Below, in pieces: positions 1 through 10,081 of a stretch of DNA of 64,000 nucleotides (position 1 is its first letter; every line of letters starts with the position of its first letter). The DNA is from Thioflexithrix psekupsensis. GTDB taxonomy: Bacteria; Pseudomonadota; Gammaproteobacteria; Beggiatoales; Beggiatoaceae. The stretch lies in assembly GCF_002149925.1 (NCBI RefSeq), contig NZ_MSLT01000012.1:372001-436000 (forward strand). Direction: 5' to 3'. Position numbers and translations under genes: made by a program. The notes below the pieces were generated by a model, which was not told where the DNA came from, made no database searches, and saw only the letters and a list, made by a program, of their open reading frames with translations.

Positions 1-1
1 T

Positions 2-1303
2 TCATGGCAAATCGCCAGTTATTACGATCAAGCCATGTCCAAAGAATCCAGCGAAGTGAGATTAAACACTTTTGATGCCACTGAATATTATTTTGCGGTG
101 GCGGGTATAGTGACTTTAACCATTTTAATCGCATTAACTTGTTGTGTCGCGCCTAAAACATTAAAAAAAGGAATTGCGGCGGCTATTATTTTATGTGGAT
201 TATTTTTGACTTGGAAAGCAGGTTTTATTCGTCATGATAGTCATTCCATTATTTTCTTTTGTAGTTTGATGTTATTGCCTTTTTTTGTCAATTATCCTGC
301 GCCTATTTCACCTTCGTTATTAATACTCATGAGAGGGCTGCTTTTTGCGACGGCTTTAATGGGATTATTAGGATTATTTTATGCGGGACATTTAAACCAT
401 GGTTATCATTTTAAGCATTTTATGGTGCATTGGCACATTGGAGTGATTGATAATTTAAAAACATTGAGTTCGCTCAACAGTGCCGCGATGAAACGGGATA
501 TAGAAAAAGCCCGCCTGCAACGACATTACGACTTTCCCCAAGTGCGTGCGGCAGTGGGACAAGCCCGCGTGGATATATTTTCTCCTCATCAAGGTATTCT
601 TTTGCTTCATTCATTTCATTATCAGGCTCGGCCAATTTTTCAAGGCTATTCCGCTTATAATAAATCTTTATTGTCTTTAAATGCGCTTTCTTATGTGGGT
701 GATAAAGCTCCCGAATTTGTGTTGTTTAAAATAACGCCTATTGATGGGCGATTTCCTTTAATTGAAGATTCTCAAGTGCTTAGAATATTATTACGGGATT
801 ATCGACCTATTTTGCTGGAAAAAGGATTTTTATTATTAAAGCGTGACGTTCGTGGAACAGGATTAGCAGAAACTGCTCCAGTTCCATTAATGCAAAAGAC
901 GGTTTCTTTTAATGAACCAATAGACATCACCCATTTAAAAGATAAAGCGTTATTATTACGGTTAGATATAGAACTTTCTTTTTGGGGTCAATGGGTGAAG
1001 CTATTATTCAAATTACCTGAAGTGTCCTTGGTGGTGCAAACGGATTCGGGAAACGAATTTACTTATCGGGTTGTTCCCAGTATGGCTAAAATGGATTTTA
1101 TGTTTAATCCACTGGTAAAAAACGAAGAAGATTGGCTGCTTTGGCATCTGCAACAACCATTGGAAAAAATAAATTCATTCCATCTGACATTAAGACCACA
1201 ATGGTCTTTTGATTCCACTCAACTCATGCGTTTATTTTATCCTGAAATTAAGGTTTATTTGAGTGAAAACGAAACAACACCTCATTCAATACCCACACCG
1301 TGA
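2..1303 (+). CDS. Multi-pass membrane protein, N-terminus cut by window edge
   Basis: The first ATG is at 35, but the same frame is open without a stop back to base 2, so the gene probably begins outside the window and 35 may be an internal methionine. The visible part starts with about four hydrophobic segments (residues ~20-125 counted from the ATG at 35), followed by a ~290-residue largely soluble part. The soluble part includes a stretch of the type RPIFQGYSAY...APEFVLFKI..IDGRFP..ED, which resembles uncharacterised bacterial membrane proteins. I do not recognise a named family or reaction. It ends 14 bp before the converging stop of the receptor gene on the other strand. Confidence is high that it is coding and low on function. 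Confidence 0.7.
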   Translation, partial: SWQIASYYDQAMSKESSEVRLNTFDATEYYFAVAGIVTLTILIALTCCVAPKTLKKGIAAAIILCGLFLTWKAGFIRHDSHSIIFFCSLMLLPFFVNYPAPISPSLLILMRGLLFATALMGLLGLFYAGHLNHGYHFKHFMVHWHIGVIDNLKTLSSLNSAAMKRDIEKARLQRHYDFPQVRAAVGQARVDIFSPHQGILLLHSFHYQARPIFQGYSAYNKSLLSLNALSYVGDKAPEFVLFKITPIDGRFPLIEDSQVLRILLRDYRPILLEKGFLLLKRDVRGTGLAETAPVPLMQKTVSFNEPIDITHLKDKALLLRLDIELSFWGQWVKLLFKLPEVSLVVQTDSGNEFTYRVVPSMAKMDFMFNPLVKNEEDWLLWHLQQPLEKINSFHLTLRPQWSFDSTQLMRLFYPEIKVYLSENETTPHSIPTP

Positions 1304-1317
1304 ATTAAGTTGGGCTT

Positions 1318-3465
1318 TTAAAAATCATAACCTAAAGAAAGAATAAATTGACGTTCTTCGCCAATTGTGCCTTTATCCATCCACGTGGCGCGAGGATAAG
1401 TGGGATAGACAATTTTTTGGTCTAATAAGTTATTAATATGCAGGTTCAAATAAGTTCCTTTAGCCAGCCAATCTTGAAAACGCACATTTGTCCCTAGAAT
1501 AAAATAATCATTGCCTTCTTCTCCCGTAATGTAACGTCCAAAACTACCGTCACTATTTTTCAAAGTAGAATCAAAAAAGAGCGACATTTTGGAAACATAA
1601 TAACCCGTCATTCCCAAACTCCATTGCGAATTCAATTGATAACTGAGTTTTAATTGTCCCAGTAAAGAAGGCGAATAAGCCGCTTTAATAGTCGAATTAT
1701 CTTGGTTATTGGTTTCTTGATAGGTCAGATTTAATTCAAATTGCCATTGATCCGCAGGATTACCGCGTAATCCTAATTCTAATCCATTGGTTGACCAACT
1801 TCCAGAATTACCTAAAATAACCACATATTGACTATCTGCGCTAGAAGTCACAGTTCGGCTTAATAAATTCTTTAAACGGTTATGAAAAATATTAGCCGTG
1901 AGACCATATTGGGGCGTGAGACTGGTTAAATAATTTAACTCAATCGTTTCAATTTCCTCATTTTCCAAACTCGGTAAATTGGGGTTAATGCGTGCCGTCG
2001 TGTTTTGGCCAAAAGAAGGCGAATTAATCGCTTTACCATACATTAATTTAAACAAATGCGTCTCATTAGGCGTATAAATCACAGCCAAACGCGGAATTAA
2101 TGTCACATCTTGTTTGTCATAGTAAAAATTCCAACTGCGATACTGCTCAGGCGTATATCCGTACTCAAAAGCAGCGTCATAACCCAATTGCTCTTCCAAA
2201 CGTAAACCTGCAACCCATTTCCACTGCTCATTTTGCGTATAACTTATTTGCGAAAATAGTGCGCGTTTCACCAACGCTTCACCCGGTGCTAAACGTTGTG
2301 TAGAATCATTTAACGAAGGAATCGGCCACGGTGGAATGTCAATATAAGTGGAAAGTTCTGGCGTGTGGCGGTAATAAAGCCCTGATAACCAATCGATTTT
2401 TTCCGACGCTTTCCAATTTAACGTCACTTCTCCTTCGTAGCTTCTGGAGCGTTCGGTTTGTACACTCCATAAATCCGTCGCTGATATCGAATCGTAATCA
2501 TAGTAAGCATTAATATGAGCGTAAGTCAAATGAGCATTTAATGCCCATTGTTCGGATAAGTCTGTTTTGTAATTGAGACGTAAGCGGGTGGACTCACTAT
2601 AGCGAATCGTGCCGCTACGAGAAACAGGATTGGTCATTAACCCACCTGTTCTGTTTTTATTATGCGTCAAATCTACAGAAAAATCTTGATAACTGGCTGA
2701 AATATCAACATAAGTTTCTGCTTTTTCTAAATGATCTTTCGTGCTGAAGTCAGGAGCGACCGGATATTGACGCGAACTTAAATCAGTATAACATTGATCA
2801 TGGCCATCATCACGGTAATAGCCAAGATTGACTACAACCTGACCCTTTTCGTATTTATAACTGCTGCGAGCAGTACGACGTTGAATGCCGTTTGTACCGA
2901 CCGAAGCAGAGACACTGGAGGCATAACCCTGTTCTTGATGTACTTCATTAGTAATAATATTGATAACACCAAAAGAGGCACCGCTGCCATAAATCGTTGA
3001 TTGCGGCCCGCGCACAATTTCAATCCGATCAATCGCTTCGACGGGAACATTGATACTAGAAAAAAAGTAGGTGGAATCGTAATCAGAGACGTGATTTACC
3101 CCATTGATCAACACAATAATATTACGATTAGTCGAACTGGGGGCAAGATAGCCGCGCACACCATACGCAGGGCCACTGGGGCCATAATTGTCCAGCTTAT
3201 ACATGCCCGACACGTGGTCTAAAATATCCGTCAAACGACTGTAACCGTAGCGTTGAATGTCTTGGCGCGTCACCAACACCACGCTGGCAGGCACCACGCT
3301 AATTTTTTCAACTGTTTTGCCCGCGGTTTCAATCTCAACACTCATCAAGTCAAGCAAAGACAACGACATTAATTTTTTTACATCGTCTAAGTTTTGGTCA
3401 TCATTCGCATGGCAAGCTAGCGCGACACAAAAAGACAAAAACGATCCGTAAAAATGGTGTTTCAT
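1318..3465 (-). CDS. TonB-dependent outer membrane receptor (paralogue 1 of 3)
   Basis: A 715-residue outer-membrane receptor for TonB/ExbBD-energised uptake of an unknown ligand. It has a signal peptide (cleavage near ACHA-ND, residue ~20) and a conserved pre-plug segment (SLLDLMSVEIETAGKTVEKIS, here split around residues 35-57). A plug domain follows at ~57-175 (IDRIEIVRGPQSTIYG), then a beta-barrel ending in aromatic F715, as outer-membrane barrels do. The start is supported by a strong GAGGAG ribosome site just upstream of 3465. It lies 170 bp downstream of the second paralogue, so it may have its own promoter. Its ends are very close to those of its two neighbours, while barrel loops differ, which suggests different ligands. 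No siderophore, cobalamin or TonB genes are nearby to suggest the substrate. Confidence 0.9.
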   Translation of the reverse strand: MKHHFYGSFLSFCVALACHANDDQNLDDVKKLMSLSLLDLMSVEIETAGKTVEKISVVPASVVLVTRQDIQRYGYSRLTDILDHVSGMYKLDNYGPSGPAYGVRGYLAPSSTNRNIIVLINGVNHVSDYDSTYFFSSINVPVEAIDRIEIVRGPQSTIYGSGASFGVINIITNEVHQEQGYASSVSASVGTNGIQRRTARSSYKYEKGQVVVNLGYYRDDGHDQCYTDLSSRQYPVAPDFSTKDHLEKAETYVDISASYQDFSVDLTHNKNRTGGLMTNPVSRSGTIRYSESTRLRLNYKTDLSEQWALNAHLTYAHINAYYDYDSISATDLWSVQTERSRSYEGEVTLNWKASEKIDWLSGLYYRHTPELSTYIDIPPWPIPSLNDSTQRLAPGEALVKRALFSQISYTQNEQWKWVAGLRLEEQLGYDAAFEYGYTPEQYRSWNFYYDKQDVTLIPRLAVIYTPNETHLFKLMYGKAINSPSFGQNTTARINPNLPSLENEEIETIELNYLTSLTPQYGLTANIFHNRLKNLLSRTVTSSADSQYVVILGNSGSWSTNGLELGLRGNPADQWQFELNLTYQETNNQDNSTIKAAYSPSLLGQLKLSYQLNSQWSLGMTGYYVSKMSLFFDSTLKNSDGSFGRYITGEEGNDYFILGTNVRFQDWLAKGTYLNLHINNLLDQKIVYPTYPRATWMDKGTIGEERQFILSLGYDF

Positions 3466-3635
3466 TCACAAGCTCTCCTCATTGTCACTTGATTTATTAC
3501 TTATTTTACAATTCAAAACAATCGACGCAGAGATCGATGTGGGGTAATTGAGGGAGCTATTTTAAATGAATTGAGAAAAAAGAAAAAGAGAATTAAATCT
3601 GTAAAATTAGAAGTAATGCGCACTTCTATTAAGCA

Positions 3636-5789
3636 TTAAAAATCGTAACCCAATGAAAAAATAAATTGTCGTTCTTCTCCAATTGCGCCTTTATCCATCC
3701 AAGTATTTCTGGTGTGAGTGGGGTGGATAACCTTTTGATCTAACAGATTATTTATACGTAAACTCACAGAAGTTCCTTTAGAGAGCCAATCTTGAAAACG
3801 TACATTTGCGCCTAATACAAAATAACCCTCACTTTCTTTTCCAGTAATATATTGACCAAATCCACCCTCAGAATTAGCCAATGTGGGATCGAAAAATAAG
3901 GACATTTTAGAAACATAATAGCCTGTCATTCCCAAACTCCATTGCGAATCCCATTGATAACTTAATTTTAATTGTCCCAATAAAGATGGAGAATAAGATA
4001 CTTTAATGTTCGGATTATTAACATCTTTCGTGTGCTGATAAACAAAGCCTAATTCAAATTGCAAGTTATCATAAGGATTTCCCTGTAAACCTAATTCCAC
4101 GCCATTGGTAGACCAACGCCCTGCATTTCTCAAAGAAAAAGTATATTGATTGCTGCCCGTTAATATGCCTATATTGCTAAATAAACCACTTAAACGATTA
4201 TGAAAAAAATGCGCCGTGATGCTGTATTTAGGAGATAAAGTCGCCAGATAATTTAACTCCAAAGTTTCTATCTCTTCGTTTTTTAGACGAGGCGAATTAT
4301 CATTTAATTGTGCAGTGGTATTCTGACCAAAAGAAGGCGCATTAATCGCTTTACCATACATTAATTTTAATAAATGAGCGTCATTGGGTGTGTACAGCAC
4401 AGCCAGACGCGGAATCACTGCAATATCTTGTTTTTCATAGTAAAAATTCCAAGCACGATGGGTTTCTGGAGTGTAACCATATTCTGAAAACGTGTTATAG
4501 CCCGCTTGTTCTTCTAAACGTAAACCCGCCACCCATTTCCAACGATCATTAAGAGAATAACTAAATTGAGAAAATAAAGCCCGCTTTGCCAAAGCCTCAC
4601 CCTCTTCTAAACGCTGGGTAGAATTTTGAAAAGACACAAAAGGAAATGACGGCACATCAAGATAGGTAAAAACCTCTGGAGTATAACGATAATAAGCCCC
4701 TAATAATCCATCTAAATTTTCACTTTTCCAAGCCAATGTCATTTCAGCTTCATAAGTTCTGGTTTTTTCAAATTGAACCGACCAAAGATCAGTGGCAATA
4801 CTTGAATCGTAGCTAAATTCGGTATCTGCTTCAATATAAGCAACATGGCTGTTTAATGACCACTGATCGTTTAAATCTATTTCGTACCCCAAACGCAGGC
4901 GATTGGCTTCATGCAGTCGCACAGAGCCAGTCCGAATGTGTGGACGGGTGGCAATTCCGCCCACTTTGCTTCGATGATGCGTAAAAGTGAGAGAAAATGG
5001 CTCATAACTCGCTGATATATCAAGATAAGTGTGCGCCGACTCCAGTTGTCCTTTAGTTGAAGCCTTTGGCGGTAAACCAAAATCTCTTGTGGTTAAATCT
5101 GAATACTTAAAATCCCCGCCGTCCGTTTTGGCGTAACCAGTATTGACCACAATGTTCGCTTTTTCCTGTTTGTAACTGGTACGTGCCGTGCGTTTATGCA
5201 GCCCATCCGTTCCCAGCGAAGCCGTGACACTCGATGCAACGCCTTGTTCTTGATGCAATTCATTGGTAATAATGTTGATCACGCCAAAAAAAGCCCCACT
5301 GCCGTAAATGGTTGATTGCGGCCCGCGTACAATTTCGATACGATCAATCGCCTCCACCGGTATGCTTATGCTGCTTATAAAGTAAGACGATGCGTAGTCA
5401 AAAACGTGATCAATCCCATTGATCAAGATAATCACATTTCGACTGACACCCGGATTTAAATAGCCGCGAACACCATAGGCAGGCCCACCTAATCCATAAA
5501 AATCAATTAGATACATGCCCGAAACATGCCGCAAAATATCCGCTAATTGTGTATAACCATAACGTTGAATATCTTGACGAGTAACCAAAATGACACTTGC
5601 CGGTACATCACTGATTTTTTCTGTGGTTTTACCGGCTGTTTTAATTTCCACATCCATGAGTTCTTTTAAGGATAACGATAAAAGTACTTTTAACTTTTCT
5701 CTTTCATTTTCTTCCAAAGCAAACGCAGGATGAGTGTGAAATAAAATAAATAAAGAAAGAAATAATCGCCATCGTTGATGACATTTCAT
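3636..5789 (-). CDS. TonB-dependent outer membrane receptor (paralogue 2 of 3)
   Basis: A 717-residue receptor. The longest frame opens at 5816, overlapping the stop of the upstream paralogue. The ATG at 5789 (MKCHQRW...) is preferred because a GGAG lies about 9 bases upstream of it, a signal peptide starts at once, and the length then equals that of paralogue 3. It has a signal peptide ending near HPAFA, the conserved SLSLKELMDVEI segment, a plug with IDRIEIVRGPQSTIYGSG, a long beta-barrel and the shared C-terminal ending EERQFIFSLGYDF. With this start it follows paralogue 3 by 16 bp, so these two are almost certainly co-transcribed. The ligand cannot be read from the sequence. Confidence 0.9.
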   Translation of the reverse strand: MKCHQRWRLFLSLFILFHTHPAFALEENEREKLKVLLSLSLKELMDVEIKTAGKTTEKISDVPASVILVTRQDIQRYGYTQLADILRHVSGMYLIDFYGLGGPAYGVRGYLNPGVSRNVIILINGIDHVFDYASSYFISSISIPVEAIDRIEIVRGPQSTIYGSGAFFGVINIITNELHQEQGVASSVTASLGTDGLHKRTARTSYKQEKANIVVNTGYAKTDGGDFKYSDLTTRDFGLPPKASTKGQLESAHTYLDISASYEPFSLTFTHHRSKVGGIATRPHIRTGSVRLHEANRLRLGYEIDLNDQWSLNSHVAYIEADTEFSYDSSIATDLWSVQFEKTRTYEAEMTLAWKSENLDGLLGAYYRYTPEVFTYLDVPSFPFVSFQNSTQRLEEGEALAKRALFSQFSYSLNDRWKWVAGLRLEEQAGYNTFSEYGYTPETHRAWNFYYEKQDIAVIPRLAVLYTPNDAHLLKLMYGKAINAPSFGQNTTAQLNDNSPRLKNEEIETLELNYLATLSPKYSITAHFFHNRLSGLFSNIGILTGSNQYTFSLRNAGRWSTNGVELGLQGNPYDNLQFELGFVYQHTKDVNNPNIKVSYSPSLLGQLKLSYQWDSQWSLGMTGYYVSKMSLFFDPTLANSEGGFGQYITGKESEGYFVLGANVRFQDWLSKGTSVSLRINNLLDQKVIHPTHTRNTWMDKGAIGEERQFIFSLGYDF

Positions 5790-5805
5790 CTGATGATTCT
5801 CCAAC

Positions 5806-7959
5806 TTAAAAATCATAACCTAACGAAAAAACAAATTGCCGTTCTTGACCTATTGCGCCTTTATCTATCCAAGCATTTCTTGGATAAGTAGGGTGAATAA
5901 TTTTTTTATTCAGAAGGTTATCAATTCGCAAACTCAAATAAGTGCCTTTATCCCACCAATCTTGAAAACGCAGGTTTGTACCTAATACAAAATAATTATT
6001 ACTTTCTCTCCCCTCAATATAGCGACCAAAACTGCCATCATTATTAGGCAATGTGGGATCGAAAAAGAGCGACATTTTAGAAACATAATAACCCGTCATT
6101 CCCAAACTCCATTGCGAATTCCATTGGTAACTCAATTTTAATTGTCCCAATAGCGAAGGCGAATAAGGAACTTTAATATGAGCTTGGTTCATGTCTTTGG
6201 TTTTCTGGTAAGTGAAACCCAATTCAAATTGCCAATTGTCATAAGGATTACCTAATAAATTTAATTCAACTCCATTCGTTGACCAATCTCCATAATTTCC
6301 CAAAACAAAACTATATTCATCTTCACTTGTTAATTTACGTTGACTGTTTAATAAACCACTTAAACGATTGTGGAAAAAATGCGCAATAAAACTATATTTA
6401 GAAGAAAAACTATGAAGATAATCTAACTCAAATGTTTCAATTTCCTGATTGGTTAAAATAACTCCATTTGAATTTAATTGTGCGGTGGTATTTTGCCCAA
6501 AAGAAGGCGAAGTAATTGCCTTACCATACATCAACTTAAACAAATGGTCGTCATTCGGCGTATAAAGCAAAGCCAATCGTGGAATGACGGCTACTTTTTG
6601 CTTATCATAGGAATAATTCCACGCCTGATAAACCTCCGAAGTATAACCATATTCAGAAAAAGTGCTATATCCCAATTGCTGCTCTAAACGCAATCCCGCT
6701 ACCCATTTCCAATGCACATTCGGCGCATAGCCAATTTGAGAAAATAAAGCCCGTTTTGCCAATGCGTCGCCATCTACTAAACGTTGGGTAGAATTGTGAA
6801 ATGAGGGCATGGGAAAAGGAGGCACATCTAAATAAGTCGAAACACTGGGCGCATGACGATAATAAAGCCCAGAAATCCAATCTAATTTTTCGCCTTTATA
6901 ATTAAGTATTAATTCTGCTTCATAGGCTTCCGTTTCTTCTCTTTGTACCGACCACGCATCAGTGACTACATTAGAGTCATAATTGTGTAAGGTATCCGCT
7001 ATAATGTAGGTCAAACGTCCATTTATCATCCACTGATCCGCGAATTCTTTCTGATACCCCAAGCGTAAACGGCTGGCCTCATGATCCCGCACACTCCCAG
7101 TACGCGCATGCGGGCGAGAAATAAAACCTTCTTCTTTGCTTTGATTGTAAGTAAAATCAGCAGAAAAATCCTGATAACGGGCTGAAATATCAAGGTAAGT
7201 TTCTGCCGCTTCTAATCTACCTCCCGTAGAAGCATCAGGTGGCAAACCAAAAGAGTGAGAGGTTAATTCTGAGTACAAAATATCTGCGCCATCGCTTTTG
7301 GCGTAACCTGTATTAACAACAATTTGCCCTTTTTCTGATTTGTAACTGGTGCGGGCGGTGCGCTTGTGAATACCGTCTGAACCTATGGAAGCGGTCACTC
7401 GTGAGGCAACTCCTTGTTCTTGAGAGATTTCATTGGTAATGATATTAATCACACCAAAAAATGCGCCGCTGCCGTAAATCGTCGATTGCGGGCCGCGCAC
7501 AATTTCAATGCGGTCAATGGCTTCTACGGGGACAGCAATATTATTAGAAAAGTAAGACATATTGTAGTCAAAAACGTGTTCGATACCATTGATCAAAATG
7601 ATAATATCCCGATTGGGGCTGGCGGTGCTGATATAACCCCGCATCCCATAAGCAGGACCCCCCGCGCCATAGAACTCCAGTTGATACATGCCCGCAACGT
7701 GTTGTAATATATCATTTAATTGAGTATAACCATAACGTTGAATATCTTGACGAGTGACTAACACCACACTGGCGGGTACATTACTGATTTTTTCAGTAGT
7801 TTTACCGGCGGTTTCAATCTCAATTTCCATGAGTTCTTTTAGAGATAACGATAAGAGTGTTTTTAATTTTTCTTTTTCATTTCCCAAAGCCAACGCAGAA
7901 TAACTATAAAACAAAATGAATAAAGCAAAAAATAATAACCAACGCCGATAAAGTTTCAT
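5806..7959 (-). CDS. TonB-dependent outer membrane receptor (paralogue 3 of 3)
   Basis: A 717-residue receptor and first gene of the three-receptor array on the minus strand. The signal peptide runs through MKLYRRWLLFFALFILF to about residue 24. The pre-plug segment SLSLKELMEIEIETAGKTTEK and the plug (VEAIDRIEIVRGPQSTIYG) are followed by a 22-strand-type barrel ending SLGYDF. A TTGAG about 8 bases upstream of the ATG at 7959 is a fair ribosome site. The repeated segment GMTGYYVSKMSLFFDPTL near the C-terminus is nearly identical in all three paralogues, at DNA level too, which points to recent duplication or gene conversion. I saw no convincing Fur box upstream, so iron control is not shown. 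Confidence 0.9.
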   Translation of the reverse strand: MKLYRRWLLFFALFILFYSYSALALGNEKEKLKTLLSLSLKELMEIEIETAGKTTEKISNVPASVVLVTRQDIQRYGYTQLNDILQHVAGMYQLEFYGAGGPAYGMRGYISTASPNRDIIILINGIEHVFDYNMSYFSNNIAVPVEAIDRIEIVRGPQSTIYGSGAFFGVINIITNEISQEQGVASRVTASIGSDGIHKRTARTSYKSEKGQIVVNTGYAKSDGADILYSELTSHSFGLPPDASTGGRLEAAETYLDISARYQDFSADFTYNQSKEEGFISRPHARTGSVRDHEASRLRLGYQKEFADQWMINGRLTYIIADTLHNYDSNVVTDAWSVQREETEAYEAELILNYKGEKLDWISGLYYRHAPSVSTYLDVPPFPMPSFHNSTQRLVDGDALAKRALFSQIGYAPNVHWKWVAGLRLEQQLGYSTFSEYGYTSEVYQAWNYSYDKQKVAVIPRLALLYTPNDDHLFKLMYGKAITSPSFGQNTTAQLNSNGVILTNQEIETFELDYLHSFSSKYSFIAHFFHNRLSGLLNSQRKLTSEDEYSFVLGNYGDWSTNGVELNLLGNPYDNWQFELGFTYQKTKDMNQAHIKVPYSPSLLGQLKLSYQWNSQWSLGMTGYYVSKMSLFFDPTLPNNDGSFGRYIEGRESNNYFVLGTNLRFQDWWDKGTYLSLRIDNLLNKKIIHPTYPRNAWIDKGAIGQERQFVFSLGYDF

Positions 7960-8300
7960 TTGATAATGCTCAAGTATTGATTTTTAAAATTATATTTCTC
8001 AGCCATCGCTGCGCCATTTGAATCATAACCAAATACCCTTCTAATATCAATGTAAGTTGTAGGTATTTAATGATCGACTCGGTTAAACGCCCATCAGAAT
8101 GCTCATACGGACATAAAAATGTAATCAAGCACAGAAACACCCTACGAATCAAAATAATCATGTTCTGATTTACGCACTCCGTGCTAAGATAACCGACAAC
8201 ACCACTAAGGCAAAAACCACCAAAATCTAAAAAAATAATGCCAAAAAAAGAATAATTATCTCTTTATTTTTCCGCTTCATCATAAAACAGGATAAACCGA
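7960..8300. other. Intergenic region between receptor array and metX
   Basis: This 341-bp divergent region must carry the promoters of the receptor array (leftward) and metX (rightward). A 63-codon frame at 7970-8161 on the minus strand is open but has no properly spaced ribosome site and no family I recognise. No riboswitch-like structure or clear -35/-10 pair stands out. The metX-proximal part is very A-rich. Confidence 0.4.
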
Positions 8301-9458
8301 ATGCCTGAAATCATACCATCAGATAATGTAGGAATTGTCACCCCACAACGTCACCATTTTACCACAGCTTTAGCCTTAGATTGTGGGCGTGTTTTACCCC
8401 AATATGAATTGGTTTATGAAACTTATGGCACTTTAAATAAAGCCCGCTCTAATGCCATTTTAATTTGTCACGCATTAAGTGGCGATCATCATGCTGCGGG
8501 TTATCACCACGCCGAAGATCGCAAAGCAGGTTGGTGGGACAATTGTATTGGCCCCAATAAACCCATCGATACGCAACGTTTCTTTGTGGTTTCTTTAAAT
8601 AATTTAGGGGGATGTCGTGGCTCAACAGGGCCAATTAGTTTAAATCCAGAAACCCAACGTCCTTATGGGCCTGATTTCCCAATTATTACCGTACGCGATT
8701 GGGTACACAGTCAGGCGCAATTAGGTGCGTTATTAGGGATTGAACAATGGGCAGCGGTAATTGGGGGGAGCTTGGGCGGAATGCAGGCTTTGCAATGGGC
8801 AATGACTTATCCTGATAAATTGCGCCATTGCATTGCCATTGCATCTGCGCCAAAATTATCTACGCAAAATATTGCATTTAATGAAGTGGCTAGACAAGCC
8901 ATTATGACCGATCCTAATTTCCATGAAGGGCGTTATTATGATTATCAAGTGATTCCTAAACAAGGCTTAATGTTAGCGCGAATGTTGGGGCATATCACTT
9001 ATTTATCTGAAGATGCCATGCGTGCCAAATTTGGGCGAGAATTGCGTGAAGGAAAATTGAACTTTAGTTTTGATGTTGATTTTCAAATTGAAAGCTATTT
9101 GCGCTATCAAGGGCGTTCTTTTGTAGACCGTTTTGATGCCAATACTTATTTATTAATGACTAAAGCGTTAGATTATTTTGATCCGGCCAGTGAGTATGAT
9201 CACAATTTATCAGCCGCTTTAGCTATTGCTCAAGCGAAATTTTTAGTGATTTCTTTTACCAGTGATTGGCGTTTTTCTTCGGAGCGTTCTAAGGAAATTG
9301 TTAAGGCTCTATTAGACGCAAGAAAAAAAGTCACTTATTTAGACATTAAAGCGGATGATGGACATGATGCGTTTTTAATGCCTATTCCTCTTTATTTTTC
9401 GGCACTCAAAGCCTATTTAAAAACGGTAGCGGATGAAAGTGATGAAATTACGCACTGA
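8301..9458 (+). CDS. metX: Homoserine O-acyltransferase MetX
   Basis: Transfers an acyl group (acetyl or succinyl) to homoserine, the first committed step from homoserine to methionine. The 385-residue length fits the MetX family of alpha/beta hydrolase fold enzymes. The GDHHAAG motif is at 61-67 and the nucleophile elbow GGSLGG at 155-160 with Ser157. Asp322 (TSDWRF) and His355 (DDGHDAF) complete the triad. Gammaproteobacterial MetX proteins paired with metW have been shown in some species to use succinyl-CoA, so acyl specificity is left open. The gene overlaps metW by up to 26 bp, so the pair is translationally coupled. thrB, acting on the same substrate homoserine, is about 11 kb away. Confidence 0.95.
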   Translation: MPEIIPSDNVGIVTPQRHHFTTALALDCGRVLPQYELVYETYGTLNKARSNAILICHALSGDHHAAGYHHAEDRKAGWWDNCIGPNKPIDTQRFFVVSLNNLGGCRGSTGPISLNPETQRPYGPDFPIITVRDWVHSQAQLGALLGIEQWAAVIGGSLGGMQALQWAMTYPDKLRHCIAIASAPKLSTQNIAFNEVARQAIMTDPNFHEGRYYDYQVIPKQGLMLARMLGHITYLSEDAMRAKFGRELREGKLNFSFDVDFQIESYLRYQGRSFVDRFDANTYLLMTKALDYFDPASEYDHNLSAALAIAQAKFLVISFTSDWRFSSERSKEIVKALLDARKKVTYLDIKADDGHDAFLMPIPLYFSALKAYLKTVADESDEITH

Positions 9459-10056
9459 TTTAGCTTTATTAAGCGATTGGATTAAGCCTCATAGCCATGT
9501 TTTGGATTTGGGTTGTGGGGATGGTACTTTATTGGCTCATTTACGCGATACTCGCTCAGTGAGCGGTTATGGCGTTGATATTGACGAGAATAAACTGATT
9601 CGCTGTATTGAAGCAGGTATTTACGTGATTCATAGCGATTTGAATAAAGGCTTGTCGCAATTCAGTGATAAAAGTTTTGATAATGTCATTTTAACCCAAA
9701 CATTACAGGCATTAAAACGCCCTGATTTATTATTATTAGAAATGATGCGGGTGGGAGAGGAAGCGATTGTGACTTTTCCTAATTTCGGTCATTGGGCGTG
9801 TCGTTTTGATATTTTCTTTCGCGGACAAATGCCATTATCTCGGGCTTTACCCAATGAGTGGTATCGCACGGAGAATATTCATTTATGCACTTTGAAAGAT
9901 TTTGAGCAATTATGTCAGACTTTGAACATTAATATTATGCAACGCGCTATTGTTGATACGGGACATCGCAGTACGGCATTAATGCGTTTATTACCCAACT
10001 TAATGGGAGAAATTGCGATTTATCGTTTACGCTTAATGCCTAAGGTTAATGCTTAA
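9442..10056 (+). CDS. metW: Methionine biosynthesis protein MetW
   Basis: A methyltransferase-fold partner of MetX, required for methionine synthesis in several proteobacteria; its exact chemical role is not settled. The SAM-binding-type motif [10 protein letters not shown] lies within the first 35 residues, followed by an acidic strand (GVDID). Typical MetW proteins begin close to an RTDL..I..WI segment, so ATG 9442 ([14 protein letters not shown]) fits better than the ATG at 9433 three codons earlier. The start lies inside the end of metX, implying coupling. The downstream dadA-like gene begins 25 bp after the stop and may be part of the same transcript. Confidence 0.92.
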   Translation: MKLRTDLALLSDWIKPHSHVLDLGCGDGTLLAHLRDTRSVSGYGVDIDENKLIRCIEAGIYVIHSDLNKGLSQFSDKSFDNVILTQTLQALKRPDLLLLEMMRVGEEAIVTFPNFGHWACRFDIFFRGQMPLSRALPNEWYRTENIHLCTLKDFEQLCQTLNINIMQRAIVDTGHRSTALMRLLPNLMGEIAIYRLRLMPKVNA

Positions 10057-10081
10057 TTTTTCAGTAGGGAAGTAAAAGACG

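Noticed and set aside
7970-8161. 63-codon minus-strand gene between the receptor array and metX
   Set aside because: The only purine-rich stretch is too far upstream to serve as a ribosome site, and the translation matches nothing I recognise.
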